Shown: in pieces, positions 34,807 to 45,511 of the stretch
How the letters are laid out: every line of letters starts with the position of its first letter
Numbering within the stretch: position 1 is the first letter of the stretch
DNA from: Distichodus sexfasciatus
Lineage: Eukaryota; Chordata; Actinopteri; Characiformes; Distichodontidae
Direction: 5' to 3'
DNA: 64,000 nucleotides
Assembly (NCBI GenBank): GCA_032718565.1
Contig: JAVGVS010000010.1
Location: 3,600,318 to 3,664,317, forward strand
The notes under the pieces: generated by a model
What the model was told of the DNA's origin: nothing
Database searches by the model: none
What the model saw: only the letters and a program-made list of their open reading frames with translations
Translations under genes and position numbers: made by a program

Positions 34807-35092
34807 TTATTACGATTCCTACGCTAGCGCTTGCGAGGAAACATGGCGGATCAGGAAGAGCTAGCAGGTTCTCAGATGGAGGGTGGAGGAGGGTGGAGTT
34901 ATTCAAATGTCCTCTAATGTGACGTAGAATTAGGGGAGAAATCTAAACGACACGATTTCTGACATTCGTAAATTTATACTAACACAATTGGCTATTTTTT
35001 AATCATACTTACAGTGTGTGTAGAGGCAGTACAGACCCAAACGGATGTCCAACGAACAGAAAAGGTGATTTTTTTCATAATATGGAACCTTT
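34807..35092 (+). mobile_element. Non-autonomous DNA element with ATAATATGGAACCTTT end, copy 2 (left-truncated)
   Basis: The right terminus TTTCATAATATGGAACCTTT mirrors the left terminus of the element at 24293. The interior matches that element from GGATCAGGAAG to GTACAGACCCAAA. The left half is missing. Confidence 0.75.
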
Positions 35093-36060
35093 AAACATTT
35101 CTAATTATTAATTGTTTTTAGATTAAATCTAATTTCACTGTTTAATTGCAAAGATTCTTATTCTTTTCCAAGGAAAAGAGAGAGAAATGACTTAGTAGGA
35201 GACTGATCAAGGTGTGTTTGCCCTCCATTGCAAAAATCAGTGTGTCAGTTAAAAGACATTCTGTTACCAAGCCAGAAAGAGGAGCTGTGTTGGACTTTTG
35301 CAGCGCAAGCACCATCGATTACGACCCGGAGGCGCTCTCTGGGGGAACAATGACCCAGCTATTTGTTTGACAGGAAAAGACTAGAGGGAAGTCAATTATA
35401 GCACGCAGAGTCCAGGCAGGTGGTCGAGGCCGAATCAGGAGGGAGCCATGAAAATCCGCCTCAGTCCGACCCGCGACCTCACAGGACCCCATCACGGGCC
35501 GAGAACATGAGACATACATGACGCTGTACAAAGCCTCTCAGGATGAGAGAGTCTTAGAAGAAGGAGAGCGGGAGGCATCACTCCAGGAGTCGAGCAGAGC
35601 TGAAGCAGCCGTGGCTTACAGAGAACAGCAGACTGATAAAGATTGCAAAGCACTCTTAATGACTAATCAAGGTCTTTTAGAAATGCAAAAAAATAATGTC
35701 ACAGCACAGCCCTAATGATATGTTTCTTAAGGGTACAATCTGGGGCGTCTGCTAATCACTGTCATTTTGGAGGCAGATTACTGAGAGAAAATAACCTCTC
35801 CTGCCCTCAAACACAGGCACAAAATAATGGTTCATTAAAGGGAAGATTGCGGGGAAATTCAGGACGCCGAGAGTTAAGACTTGTAAATTTGATTACTTGT
35901 TTAATGACCCACATTTGCTTTTTTCTCTTCTTAAAAATTAAAAGCGAGTGAGCAGGAGAGGGTGGGAATGACGGAGGGAGAGAGAAGAAATGCACAAATA
36001 CACCTTTTTAACCAAGACGCGAACAGCACTCGCATTTAGAGCTGAATGACGGCACTTAAC
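35093..36060. promoter_or_regulatory. Candidate conserved non-coding block
   Basis: Nearly 1 kb of repeat-free sequence. Notable motifs are GTCAATTATAGCACGC (about 35390), CTTAATGACTAATCAAGG (35652-35669) and AAATGCAAAAAAATAATG. The short frame at 35518-35715 is Glu-rich but has no known domain. It is better explained as constrained non-coding DNA than as an exon. Confidence 0.4.
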
Positions 36061-36980
36061 ATACATTATTGATGATCAGCGCTCTATAAAACAGCTAGAT
36101 TAAAGCACCTCTTAACACTACTTAAAAATGCGTGCTTGCCCCTGCTGTGTTAAAAATATTCATTATGAGGCAAATTTTTTCAGTTTTATTTTTAATTTTA
36201 AAAATAACCACTGCGGCACGGCGGCACAGTGGTAAGTGCTGCCGCCTCACATCGAGAAGATCCTGGATTCAACACATGGACACACAGTGGGCTACAGACT
36301 ACTGCTTATTCTGAATGGTGGTCCTTAGGACAGAACCGGTTGAAAATCCCTGTTACAGAATATATTACTATTAATAATCAAAAATAGCAGTAGTCACATT
36401 AATCTAATTACAATATTACTGTTAATATTAATGTTAGGACAATACAATTGTCAAAAATAGCAGTAGCAATGATAAATCTGTACTAGTTTAATATTCTTTC
36501 ATGCTGTAGATTTATTATGACCACAAACAGTCATTAGCTGCTATTTTTGCGTGATGTATCAGTGTGTCTGTGGGATACTGAGCGAGCGGTTCAATGATAA
36601 AGTCGATAGCTTAGAAAACAGACTGAGTGTAAGCTGATCCAGGCTTTGATCTGTTTTCAGTTCACATTAAAAGCACTTACGCTGTTGAAGTTCACTTTAT
36701 AGAGCTACTCTCTGTCCTCAACTCCAGGTCAATACATGCGTGGGTGTGCTCGGGTGAGTGTGTGTCTGTTTCAGAGAGGCAGAGTGTTTGCACAGTTCGT
36801 TTCTCGAGAGGTGAAAAGGTTTAAACTCTCATGTGAGTGCTATTAGAGTGAATCCGTATGCACCATTAGGATCAGCAGCCTCATTAGATTTCGCCTGTTA
36901 CGCTATTGCATTATTTTTCAAAAAAAGTTTGATTGTTGTAAAACAGATTGGTCAAGATAATGAGAGAGAAGGCGGGTAGG
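36061..36980. other. Unassigned DNA around a repeat fragment
   Basis: Apart from the fragment at 36213-36275, this is AT-rich single-copy sequence with no recognised gene. Confidence 0.4.
36213..36275 (-). mobile_element. End fragment of the GGGTCGC dispersed repeat, minus orientation
   Basis: GGCGGCACAGTGGTAAGTGC then TGCCGCCTCACATCGAGAAG and TCCTGGATTCAACAC is the reversed distal end of the family at 43858-44190, which ends CTCACTGTGAGGTAGCAGC then ACTGCGCC. Confidence 0.65.
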
Positions 36981-37149
36981 TGTTACTTTTGGATCCAAGC
37001 CTGTATCTTAGAGTCCGTTCTTCTCTGCTGTGCTCTTTTTCACCTCTCACACATCCCTATCTCTTTATCTTAATCTTTTCTCATTATCTTTTTCTCTCTA
37101 GCTTATTGCACATAGCTAAAATGAACATACTGCTTGTACTTTACTACCA

Positions 37150-37152
<3 letters not shown>

Positions 37153-37184
<32 letters not shown>
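37153..37184. repeat. (TC)n microsatellite
   Basis: An uninterrupted TC run of about 32 bases. Confidence 0.95.
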
Positions 37185-37187
<3 letters not shown>

Positions 37188-37351
37188 ATTTGGTCCCTCT
37201 CTAACGATAATGGATGGTGTGATTTAGAGGGTCACTTCCCCTTTAAGTAACACACACTCAGTGTGGGGTCATGTCATGAGAAGTGCTGCCATTTTACCTG
37301 CTAGCTGTGAAGGCCAAAACCTGCTGACTGCCTTCTGTGTCATCATGATAG

Positions 37352-37377
37352 GTGTGTGTGTGTGTGTGTGTGTGTGT
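37352..37377. repeat. (GT)13 microsatellite
   Basis: An uninterrupted GT run. Confidence 0.95.
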
Positions 37378-37980
37378 TTGCAGTAGGTTGTGTATAGTGT
37401 GAGACATGGGCAGGAGAGCTGATCCAACCCTGGAGCTTCCACTGTTGACTTTTTGGTCTGTGTTACACCTGCATATTCCAGAGCAAATATGAACAGCAAT
37501 ACAAAAACCCAGCTTCTGCTGATTTGTTTTGAGCTGGTCCTCCCTCACCTGTCTGCTGAAAAATGAAAAATTAGAAAGCAAAAGAAAAATACTGGATGGT
37601 TCGTATTATGGATCCTAGTAGGATTTTACCTCGTTTTCTTCTCCATGTGTGATGGGCTCAATTAAGATTCATCTGTTTTACTCAACAGGATTCATTAGGA
37701 AAAACGCATACCTTATTATTTTCCTAATGAGTTCTTCAGCAGGTGTCAAAAACAGGGAGCCTGGTGCCAAAGATAAGCAAGCATCTGAAGTTTGGTCCCA
37801 ATTTTGCTCAGGTTTGCCAAGTTTAAACTTTTACTTGAACTCTTAGTGATATTTTTGGCTTTGTATGCTTTTTTTCTAGCACATTATCTTTTAAGAAGAC
37901 AGGTCACGAATGCCCACATTGGTAAATATATTAATCAAATTAACCATTGTGAGCAAGATTAATTTTGAGAAAAAGTAAAG
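37378..37980. other. Unassigned DNA
   Basis: No repeat family, RNA or exon recognised. Confidence 0.4.
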
Positions 37981-38252
37981 GTGAGTAATTATTTGTCATT
38001 GTGAACACACCACAGCACACAGTGCACCACAACAAAATGTGACCCCTGCATTTGACCCATCTGTGAAGGAGCAGTGGCAGCTAACGAGGCAGCCAGGGGA
38101 GCAGTGCTTGGGGACATTACCTTGCTCATGAGTACCTCAGTGGTAACTTTACCGGCCCCAGAGTTTTGAACCTGCTGCCCAGGTGCTGCCAAAAGCTGCC
38201 CACCGGGTCAAAAGTGGTGTATTCACAATGTCAAATAATCACTCATTTCACT
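37981..38252 (-). mobile_element. tRNA-derived SINE, copy 6, with fold-back tail
   Basis: Mostly a reverse copy (GTGAGTAATTATTTGTCATT at the left; ACCTTGCTCATGAGTACCTC). Instead of the tRNA head, the right end carries GCTGCCCACCGGGTCAAA then GTATTCACAATGTCAAATAA, the 3' end of the same SINE in plus orientation. A rearranged or template-switched insertion is likely. Confidence 0.85.
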
Positions 38253-38549
38253 TAAACTACTCAGCTAATAGAAACTCAAGTATTAAAAAAAATGCTACAT
38301 ATTTTTCTGCCTGCTTTCAGGTTGACTGAATGCATTTGCTAAGAATCATTGGTTGAAGTTGATTACAAGATTGATAAGCAAAGGACCATATTAGTTTCAC
38401 ATTGGAATGTTTAGGAGAAAGTGCTCAAATTTCCTTTTTAGGGTCATTTTGCCCTCCACAGAGAATAATGTTTTCCTACTTACAGATCTCATTTTCTTTC
38501 AGGAAAAAGAAGAATGACAAAACTCTCTTTATATTTCCTTTTTCTTTCT
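38253..38549. other. Unassigned DNA
   Basis: A short stretch with no recognised feature. Confidence 0.35.
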
Positions 38550-39115
38550 TCGCAATGGAGCTGCATCACGGTGGGCCAATCTAATTATTGGCCTCTTGCC
38601 TGATTAAGTCTCCACCTCTGACCGGCTCCCAGCTATCAATGCGGTGCTGTCAGTCTGAAGAGTGTTCCGTTCGTGGGCGAGCCGGCCTGACACGGAGCAG
38701 CATCGACCTAATCCTGCCCATGTAGCCTGCTGGGAAAGAGAGGCTCTCACTGCTGCTGACCCGCCCATGCCTCACCCCCCTTGCTGTATCTACTGGCCAG
38801 ATCTGGCCATGTTTATGGATCGAAACGCTGCTTTAAATTCCTCCACAGGACGCCCAATGAGCTGATCTCCAAGCGGCCTCTCTGCAGCATGCGATAAAAC
38901 CTATATGTAATGTTTCCGCCTCTCTCTTTCCCATACTTTCTTCCGACTCAGACTGTCTGCTGCCGTTGTTTCTCTCTTTTTGATGGATCACCGTGGCCCC
39001 TGGCTCGCTGGCAACCTTGAACAATAGAAGCTGGTCTCATTTAATATAAGTGCGGAGTGGGGATTTGGCGACATTGGCTCACCTTTGGGAAATGAAATAT
39101 TTGAGTGCATGCATG
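38550..39115. promoter_or_regulatory. Candidate conserved non-coding block with CCAAT/TAATTA palindrome
   Basis: A repeat-free, balanced block. At 38574-38593, GGCCAAT and ATTGGCC form exact 7-base inverted arms around CTAATT, placing a TAATTA homeodomain core (38582-38587) between two CCAAT boxes. Elsewhere it contains CCTGATTAAGTCTCC and GAACAATAGAAG (SOX-like ACAAT). Regulatory function is likely but inferred. Confidence 0.45.
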
Positions 39116-39131
39116 CACATGTTTGTACGAG

Positions 39132-39134
<3 letters not shown>

Positions 39135-39169
<35 letters not shown>
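39135..39169. repeat. (GA)n microsatellite
   Basis: An uninterrupted GA run of about 35 bases. Confidence 0.95.
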
Positions 39170-39172
<3 letters not shown>

Positions 39173-39756
39173 AAGGAAGATAGGGAGGTATTAGTGCCAT
39201 AGATGTATAGCTAGTCTTTATTGTGAGAATCTGTTCAGCAAGTTGTATACTTGTCCAGCTAAATTCTAAAAAGACTTTGCCTCATAGTCAAGTCCTTGTC
39301 TGAGAAATCTCCAGCAGAGTTCTGTCTCTGTCTTTCTCAGATATTTAATGAAAGGGAAGAGCTCCCACAGCTTTGGTGGAAGTTCTTGCCACTTAGTTGA
39401 GGTGTGAATGTTCCACTGTTGAGTGTATTTGATAGGCTGAAGTAGTCAAATAGATCTGTTTTCCAAACTGAGAACCACTAAGGTTAAAGCAAGTGATGGA
39501 AAGCTCTCAAAAACAAGATTAGAGCGGCACATTATATTGTTTCAGTGTATGTGTATATGTGCAGTAGTTGCTTGATACAGCAGACAAGATGGTCTGGGGG
39601 TCTGTCTGGCTCTGACTTCCCGGATCTTCCCAGATCTGACTGATCTAAGAGAATAGTTTGGTGGGCGGGGAGTAATGCAAATGGTCAACAACCGCTTAAG
39701 GGTGTCCACCAAACACATTTTTTTGCACTGAGAACAGCCAAAACCTTACTTCCATT
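39170..39756. other. Unassigned DNA, possible repeat remnant at the right edge
   Basis: 39660-39720 (GTGGGCGGGGAGTAATGC and CCACCAAACAC) may be part of an old element interrupted by the retroposon sequences that follow, since GACCGCCACCACATTTCC resumes just after 40233. This is tentative. Confidence 0.3.
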
Positions 39757-39910
39757 TTGACTTACATTTCCCTAATTTCAAGGATAGTTTCCCTGCAGCA
39801 GCTTGGGCTTATGGGTCTTGCACAGGAACCCATTGCTGATAATGCCAGAGATGGGACTCGAACCCACAACCGCTTGGTCCAGAGACGAGTCCTAACCACT
39901 GAGAGGGTCT
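39757..39910 (-). mobile_element. tRNA-headed SINE fragment, minus orientation
   Basis: GACTTACATTTCCCTAATTT then CTTGGGCTTATGGGTCTTGC and the B-box complement GGGACTCGAACCC at 39853-39865, ending TCCTAACCACTGAGAG (A-box side). The order is that of a reversed tRNA-derived SINE related to 11602-11703. Confidence 0.75.
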
Positions 39911-39989
39911 TGCAAGTGGCCCATCAACAACCCGGGATTCGAAATATCCCTTGGACTATTTTTGTATCTTTGCTTCTTTAAATAACTAA

Positions 39990-40232
39990 CAACTCATCTT
40001 GAACTATTGCTTGTTGTACATTAAATGTTCGTGCACCCGGTCGCCCAGAGGAGGATGGGGTCCCCCTCCGCGTCTTGGTTCCTCTCAAGGTTTCTTCCTA
40101 CTAGAGGGAGTTTTTCCTTGCCACTGTCACCTCAGGCTTGCTTGTTGGGGGGCTTAGGCCGGTTATATGTAAAGTGTTTTGTGACAATGACTGTTAAGAG
40201 CGCTATATGAATAAATTTGAATTGAATTGAAT
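39990..40232 (+). mobile_element. L2-type LINE 3' end
   Basis: CCTCTCAAGGTTTCTTCC (40081-40098), GGGAGTTTTTCCTTGCCACT and TGTAAAGTGTTTTGTGACAA lead to AAGAGCGCTATATGAATAAA and a short (TTGAA)n tail. These are the hallmarks of L2-like LINE 3' untranslated ends in fishes. No reverse transcriptase is present, so this is a 5'-truncated insertion. Confidence 0.85.
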
Positions 40233-40915
40233 AGACCGCCACCACATTTCCAGAGCACTTTCTCACCTTCTCTCAGCACTTGTTGTTGCTAAGTAATGAA
40301 AAGTCCCACCCCTTCCTCGATTTTGATTGGCTAGCAATGGTATGTTGGACACCGGCCCTTACTCTTTATAAATAATCATTAAACGTAACAGAAAACCACA
40401 TGCAAATGTATCGCTAGTTTTCATACGTAACTAACTCAATTGCAGATCTTAATAAGAAACAAATAGCAGATATGAGCAAACAGTTGATAGGATAAACACT
40501 AATTTATGTTTAGTTTAGATGAATAATTAAATTAAATTAAATCCAAATGTCCTTTCCACGGCGACAGGTTGTTGTATGCTATATATACAGCTTTGATTGA
40601 CATCTCTATGTCCATTAGGGCTTTCATCTTTCTCTCTCTCTCTGGGTATAATCTTGCTGTATTATGTGTGTGTGTAGTGATGGTACATGTGGGTCAGACA
40701 GGCTCCTGGGCCCTGTCAGATCCGCTGTTTATCACAGTACCTACCCTCTCCAGCGCTCTGAGGCAACATGTGCTGAGTGCTCCTAGATCCAGCTAGACTC
40801 TGCACTTTTTACTTGCCCCCTCCCCTGGTCTGGCTCGTCCGTGTTACACAGCCGTGACTTTCAGCAATGGGGTTTCAGCACCCTGGAGAGCTCCATTAGC
40901 TGCTTTTACCCATAC
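40233..40915. other. Unassigned DNA
   Basis: AT-rich then mixed composition, with a short TC run near 40631-40642. No gene recognised. Confidence 0.4.
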
Positions 40916-41171
40916 AGAATGACTGTTTGTCATTGTGAACACAGCACAGCACAGCACACAGTGCACCACAACAAAGCGTGATCACTGCATTTGACCCATC
41001 CGAAAAGGAACAGTGGGCAGCTGATATGGTCAGCATCCGGCGAGCTGTGCTTGGGCACGGTACCGTGCTAATGAGTACCTCAACGGTACCTGTACCGGAC
41101 ATGGGATTCGAACCGGTTCCAATTCGATTCCGATCACAGGGCGAACGCCCTAACCTTTTACCTATGACCGT
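40916..41171 (-). mobile_element. tRNA-derived SINE, copy 7
   Basis: A reverse, near full-length copy: GTTTGTCATTGTGAACACAG at the left, CAGTGCACCACAACAAAGC, GTACCTCAACGGTACC, and the B-box complement GGGATTCGAACCGG near 41103. The head includes a duplicated TTCGATTCCGATCAC stretch. Confidence 0.92.
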
Positions 41172-41859
41172 CCTAAACTTTAGCCTGCATGCTGATTTTG
41201 CCAGACCAACTGAAGTTGAGTTTTATACCCTTGACCAATACCAGACCATCAATCAGAGGCAAATGACCACCATAAACCACCTTAAAATTAATGCTGAAAA
41301 TAGCTGGAGTCATTTTGGAACTGTCAGCAAGAGAAGAGACTGATTGATTCAGTTCTGTTTGTGCGGACTTTTGCGGAAAAGTTTTCCATTAACGTTGATT
41401 CATTGGTTGATTTATTTTAGCAAACCAATGAATAAAAGACAAATGAGTGGAGACAAAAGAGAAAGAGAGAAAAGGGAAATTAAAATGAAAAAGAACATTT
41501 TCCTTGACTTCCCCAGCTTTCTCCCACTTAAAACAGGAAGTGAACTTTATGCACAATTACATATTTTATTCAATTTGGATAATGAGCATAAATTTGAATA
41601 ATTGCCGTTCACTGGTTAGGGCTGGTTTGATTTAAACTGGCCACACATTTAAAACACAGCTTATCTGATTCACGAAGTCATCTTAAAGGTGTTCAAACTA
41701 CAGCTTTTGTATGTGTATAATGGTCTTTAAATCAAATCTTCAGATTTAAACACTTGTCCAAAACAACTTTTGATCGACATTGACAGTCTTCCTGCAGGAA
41801 CGTAGGGTTAAAAGCATATTTCATTGGCCCAATAACATATTTTTTAGATTATGCTGTGA
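41172..41859. other. Unassigned DNA
   Basis: No repeat family or gene recognised. 41440-41500 is purine-rich. Confidence 0.4.
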
Positions 41860-42022
41860 TACGAAACCCCAGTCATACAGCCACCAACACAGCACTCTTT
41901 TAGGGTTTGAGGGTCTTGCTCAAATGGTGGTAATTCTGGAGGCAGGATGAAGCCAGACTTGAACCCAAATCCCTTTGGTTCATAGCTGAGTATTTTCACC
42001 ACTAGACCATGTCTATCATGGT
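41860..42022 (-). mobile_element. tRNA-headed SINE, minus orientation
   Basis: Reversed: GTTTGAGGGTCTTGCTCAA, CAGACTTGAACCCAAATCCC (B-box complement near 41956-41967) and TTTTCACCACTAGACCATG (A-box side) give the normal order tRNA head then body on the minus strand. It shares its middle with 11602-11703 and 39757-39910. Confidence 0.8.
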
Positions 42023-42034
42023 AGTGATTTTTCC

Positions 42035-42255
42035 TAGGGGTGTTGAAATTAATCTCATAATCGATACAACGCAATGTAGACGTGGATGATTCGAATAATT
42101 CATTTAATGCTTCTAAAAAGTAATAATAATAACAAAAAAACTTCTCCCCCCACACTCAGACTGGTTAGATATCAAGATATCGTATCAAATCGAATCTCTG
42201 ACTTGATAATCGTAATCAAATTGAATCATAAGACCAGTGAAGGTTCACACCTCTA
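42035..42255. mobile_element. Short hAT-like MITE (TAGGGGTGTTGAA...CACACCTCTA)
   Basis: The left end TAGGGGTGTTGAAATTAATC and the right end GGTTCACACCTCTA are imperfect inverted repeats. The interior is rich in CGATA/TATCG motifs, and the whole is 221 bp with no open frame. Confidence 0.7.
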
Positions 42256-43136
42256 CTTTCCCCCTTTTACAGTACAAACACTGCAAATGACATTGAGAGG
42301 CTGATTTGAGTTGTTTTCTTTTTTCTTTATCCATAACACTTGAGTCAAGATAAAGTTGATTCACTGTCTTAATTTTGTTTATTCCCTCGATATCATGTTG
42401 CCAATGAGAATTTCTATATAAATTCTCTATTCATGGGGCTTTTATTACTGGAGGTATTCATGTTTTGAGTGATCTGACATGCTCTTGGATCGCACCGCAC
42501 TAGCATTGTGTTGGCTTTCATGTTCAGCTCGACCTCAGATAAGTCCAGTGCATCTCCTTGAGCATGACAGCTTGTGAAGACGAGCTCTGGTCTCTGCATG
42601 ACTCGCGGGACTCGACCGAGTGACCTGTGGATAAGAGTGTGTAAGAGGCAGCCAGCGTTTGGGAGGTGTGTGTGTTGTCCTTTTGTTCCTGTCAGCCTAT
42701 GTAGTCATATCAGCACCATGGAGAAAGAGAGGGAGAGAGAGATAGAATGAAAGAGAGAGTGAGAAAGAGTGGTGAGGGAAGGAGAGATGTAGAGAAGAAA
42801 AATTCCACTCACATTACCACGTAGATGCATCAACTCAGTCATATATAAGTAAAATCTTGGCAACGACCAGTGACCTTCACACACCGTGCATAAGCACATA
42901 TCTACTGCATTACAATTTCACTGGAAAAACAAACTTTCACAGTAATCGCTTATATATGAAAAAACACAGGTAAGGATATATATTTACCAAGAGAAAATAT
43001 TCATTTTCTCGCAGTTAGTTTTCAGCAGAAATGGATCTTCACACTGCGTATAATTTTAAGAATTGTAAGGTAGGAATTCTGTGTGAGTTATGCTGCTATT
43101 TTGATGTGTAGTGTGTGTGTGTGTAATGTTACCATA
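42256..43136. other. Unassigned DNA
   Basis: A purine-rich GAGA segment lies near 42722-42790. 42430-42660 is complex and repeat-free and might be constrained. A short GT run lies at 43108-43124. No gene recognised. Confidence 0.35.
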
Positions 43137-43774
43137 TGTGACCCTCCACGGCAAAACCAGTCGCCTTTTGCAAATTTTCAAAATTATGTTTTCATGAAAG
43201 GGCATAAATCAACCTTTAAAACGATACCTATATGGAATGAATCAGACGACATATGACTGAGATATCAACATTCAAATGAGTTTCTCCTGTCACGCCAAGT
43301 GAGAAACGGAGAAATCTGCCTTTGAAGTTGACTATCGCCGTAGCACTCACAGACGCTTGGTGCGGTCGCGGCTACGTTTGTATTTACGGTAGCCTACGCT
43401 GCATTCACAGCCACACGGATAGCCTACCTGTGTTAGGTTAACTGAACTCGGGAGACGAAGGTGGATTCTGGAGAAATATCTTCACGCTAGTCAACGAGTG
43501 GATTTACCGTAAATATTGAAGTAGAGCGGGCAAAACAGAAACTTATAACATTCTGCTGGAATTGAATTCCTTACCTCAAGAAAGTCACGTTTTTAGGATG
43601 GAAAAGGTAAGTTTTCCAGCGAAGTTTATTCACAGCAGTACAGTATAGACCTTCCACTGTTTCAAACACACTAAAAACAAAAAATCCCAAATTTTACCCA
43701 ACGCAACGTAAACGGTCGTTTTTCCCGGAAACCTCTGTTGCGACAAGCGACTGGTTTTGCCGTGGAGGGTCACA
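43137..43774 (-). mobile_element. Long-TIR non-autonomous DNA transposon, copy 2
   Basis: Ends TGTGACCCTCCACGGCAAAA and, inverted, TTTTGCCGTGGAGGGTCACA are exact over 20 bases and similar for about 35. TA lies immediately outside both ends (43135-43136 and 43775-43776). The interior is the reverse complement of 52124-52750, with a ~22 bp segment near 43450-43470 not found there. No transposase frame. Confidence 0.92.
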
Positions 43775-43857
43775 TATTTGATATTCATGTATTCACGCTA
43801 CTTTTACTCGTGCAGTGGCTAGTCAGAATGCTTTCAACTTTCACAGATGATAACTTT

Positions 43858-44190
43858 CACTTAATCCCAACCAGGGTCGCGGGGGGACTGGAGCCTATCC
43901 CGGGAACTTACATGCGGAAGGTGGGCACCAACCCTGAGCAGGCGCAAACACACCGCAGGGCACACACACTCACACAGTCACAGTCTCACTTACACCTTAC
44001 AGGCCAATTTAGAGTCGCCAATTAACCTGCAGTGCATGCATTAGACCATGGGAGGAAACTGGAGCGCCCAGAGGAAAACCACGCGAACACAGGGAGAGCG
44101 TGCAAACTCTACACAGAAAGGTCCTACGGCCGACCCGGGGATCAAACCATCTCACTGTGAGGTAGCAGCACTAATCACTGCGCCAAAATA
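43858..44190 (+). mobile_element. Dispersed fish repeat (GGGTCGCGGGGGG family), long copy
   Basis: The best-preserved copy of this family: CCAACCAGGGTCGCGGGGGG, a CA/CACAGT-rich middle, CAGGCCAATTTAGAGTCGCC, CCATGGGAGGAAACTGGAGC, GAGAGCGTGCAAACTCTAC and the end CACTGTGAGGTAGCAGCACT. Other copies lie at 15535, 32950 and 36213. Confidence 0.85.
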
Positions 44191-44990
44191 TGAACAGCTT
44201 TCCTATTTCATTTCACCTGCTGTTCTGTTAGCAGCAGCTGTTAAGAAACAATACTGTATTGAAAGTCTATTGGATGCTTTTAAGGTTGAGCTGCACAGTA
44301 CTGAACTATTTTTCAACTAAAAAATGATCCTTTCTGGAGCCTATTTCAAAAAACTTAAATCAGAATGATGTTATAAGGCTTCTCTTAAATACATATATAA
44401 CAAGTTTAATTTAATTTCACCTTGTCACATTTAACTTTGTGACTGTTGCATTTTCCCACATTGCAATGAAGATTTTGAAAGGACATACTTGGCATTCATA
44501 TTGTAACCATACAGTTAAAAGAGATTACAGGCTATAAAACATCACACAAGACAAGGTATGTGGTAGCTACGAGTTACCAAGCTACGAGTATAAATTTAGT
44601 CGTTTTTGGTTCCAGGAGAGGGCAGAATGTCAGTATAACAGTACATAACAGCGCTTTTTGTGGATATCCGTCAAAACTGGCTTGAGCCACAAAAAATGTC
44701 AGTGATATTCTTCACATGTAGGTCGGCGCTTTTTATCCTTGAGGTCCAGACTGGCACTGAGCTCATCGTCAACCGGGGAAATCACCAGCGAGCACGCTAC
44801 AGATCTCTCTGTTCTCCAACCACTTGGAGTGGTCCTTGAGCGTGCCAACATCATTAGACTTTCATGTCTCATGTCTCTTTTGTCATGTCTGTGCAACACA
44901 AGTGAAAAATCCTTGGCGGAAAGAAAGACACAAAGAACGGCCTCATCTGTGATTATTTAATTTCTTCTCTTTCCTGTACCTCTTTCTGCT
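44191..44990. other. Unassigned DNA
   Basis: 44560-44900 is repeat-free and moderately GC-rich, with GTAGCTACGAGTTACCAAGC. Opposing frames at 44699-44899 and 44739-44960 have no recognisable protein features. Confidence 0.35.
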
Positions 44991-45032
44991 TTCTCCTCCC
45001 TTCCCCGACATGCTTCCCAGCTTTTTCTTTCT

Positions 45033-45115
45033 TTCCAAATGAGGGGATATTCCCTAGTTACCACTTTAATTTGGAGGTTTAATTTAGCTCTAATGTAATG
45101 AGGCTTTCTCCCCCA

Positions 45116-45154
<39 letters not shown>

Positions 45155-45368
45155 TTTTGTCTTGTGTTATTTGGGTAATGCAGTTTAAGAGAATGAGGGT
45201 ATGGACGAGGGGAGGGCAGGAAGAGATGATTATGGAGAAAATGTGGACTAGTGTCTTTTTCTCTCCCCCTCTCTCTCTCTCTCTTTCTGTTTTTTCTCTT
45301 TTCCCCTGTGGACGCTCTCTGAAATATAGTTCTGCGGTTCAGCCGATGGCCCTGTAATGGCAGCGAGG
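45033..45368. promoter_or_regulatory. Candidate conserved element, tandem unit A
   Basis: Core 1 (45033-45102) holds TTCCAAATGAGG, ACCACTTTAATTTGGAG and TTTAATTTAGCTCTAATG. Core 2 (45308-45368) holds CTCTGAAATATAGTTCTGC, GGTTCAGCCGATGGCC and TGTAATGGCAGCGAGG. Both recur in the same order in unit B about 450-480 bp downstream. TC microsatellites lie between the cores. The TTTAATTT motifs suit homeodomain binding. Function is inferred. Confidence 0.5.
45117..45152. repeat. (TC)n microsatellite
   Basis: A TC run of about 36 bases inside tandem unit A; a shorter CT-rich run follows at 45262-45285. Confidence 0.95.
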
Positions 45369-45511
45369 AGGCAGCGCTCAAACAAGCCCGAAGCTCCGTA
45401 AATTAAGTCTAATTTGAAGGCCCGGTAATTGAGATTCAACGTCCCACCGCGTTTTCCGGCCGCCGTCGAGGTAAAACACGAGCCGAGGCCCCTGTTTTCT
45501 ACCCTCTTTCC

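Noticed and set aside
37153..37377. CRISPR-like or regularly spaced repeats
   Set aside because: The repeats are simple dinucleotide runs. No direct repeats with unique spacers occur anywhere in the window.
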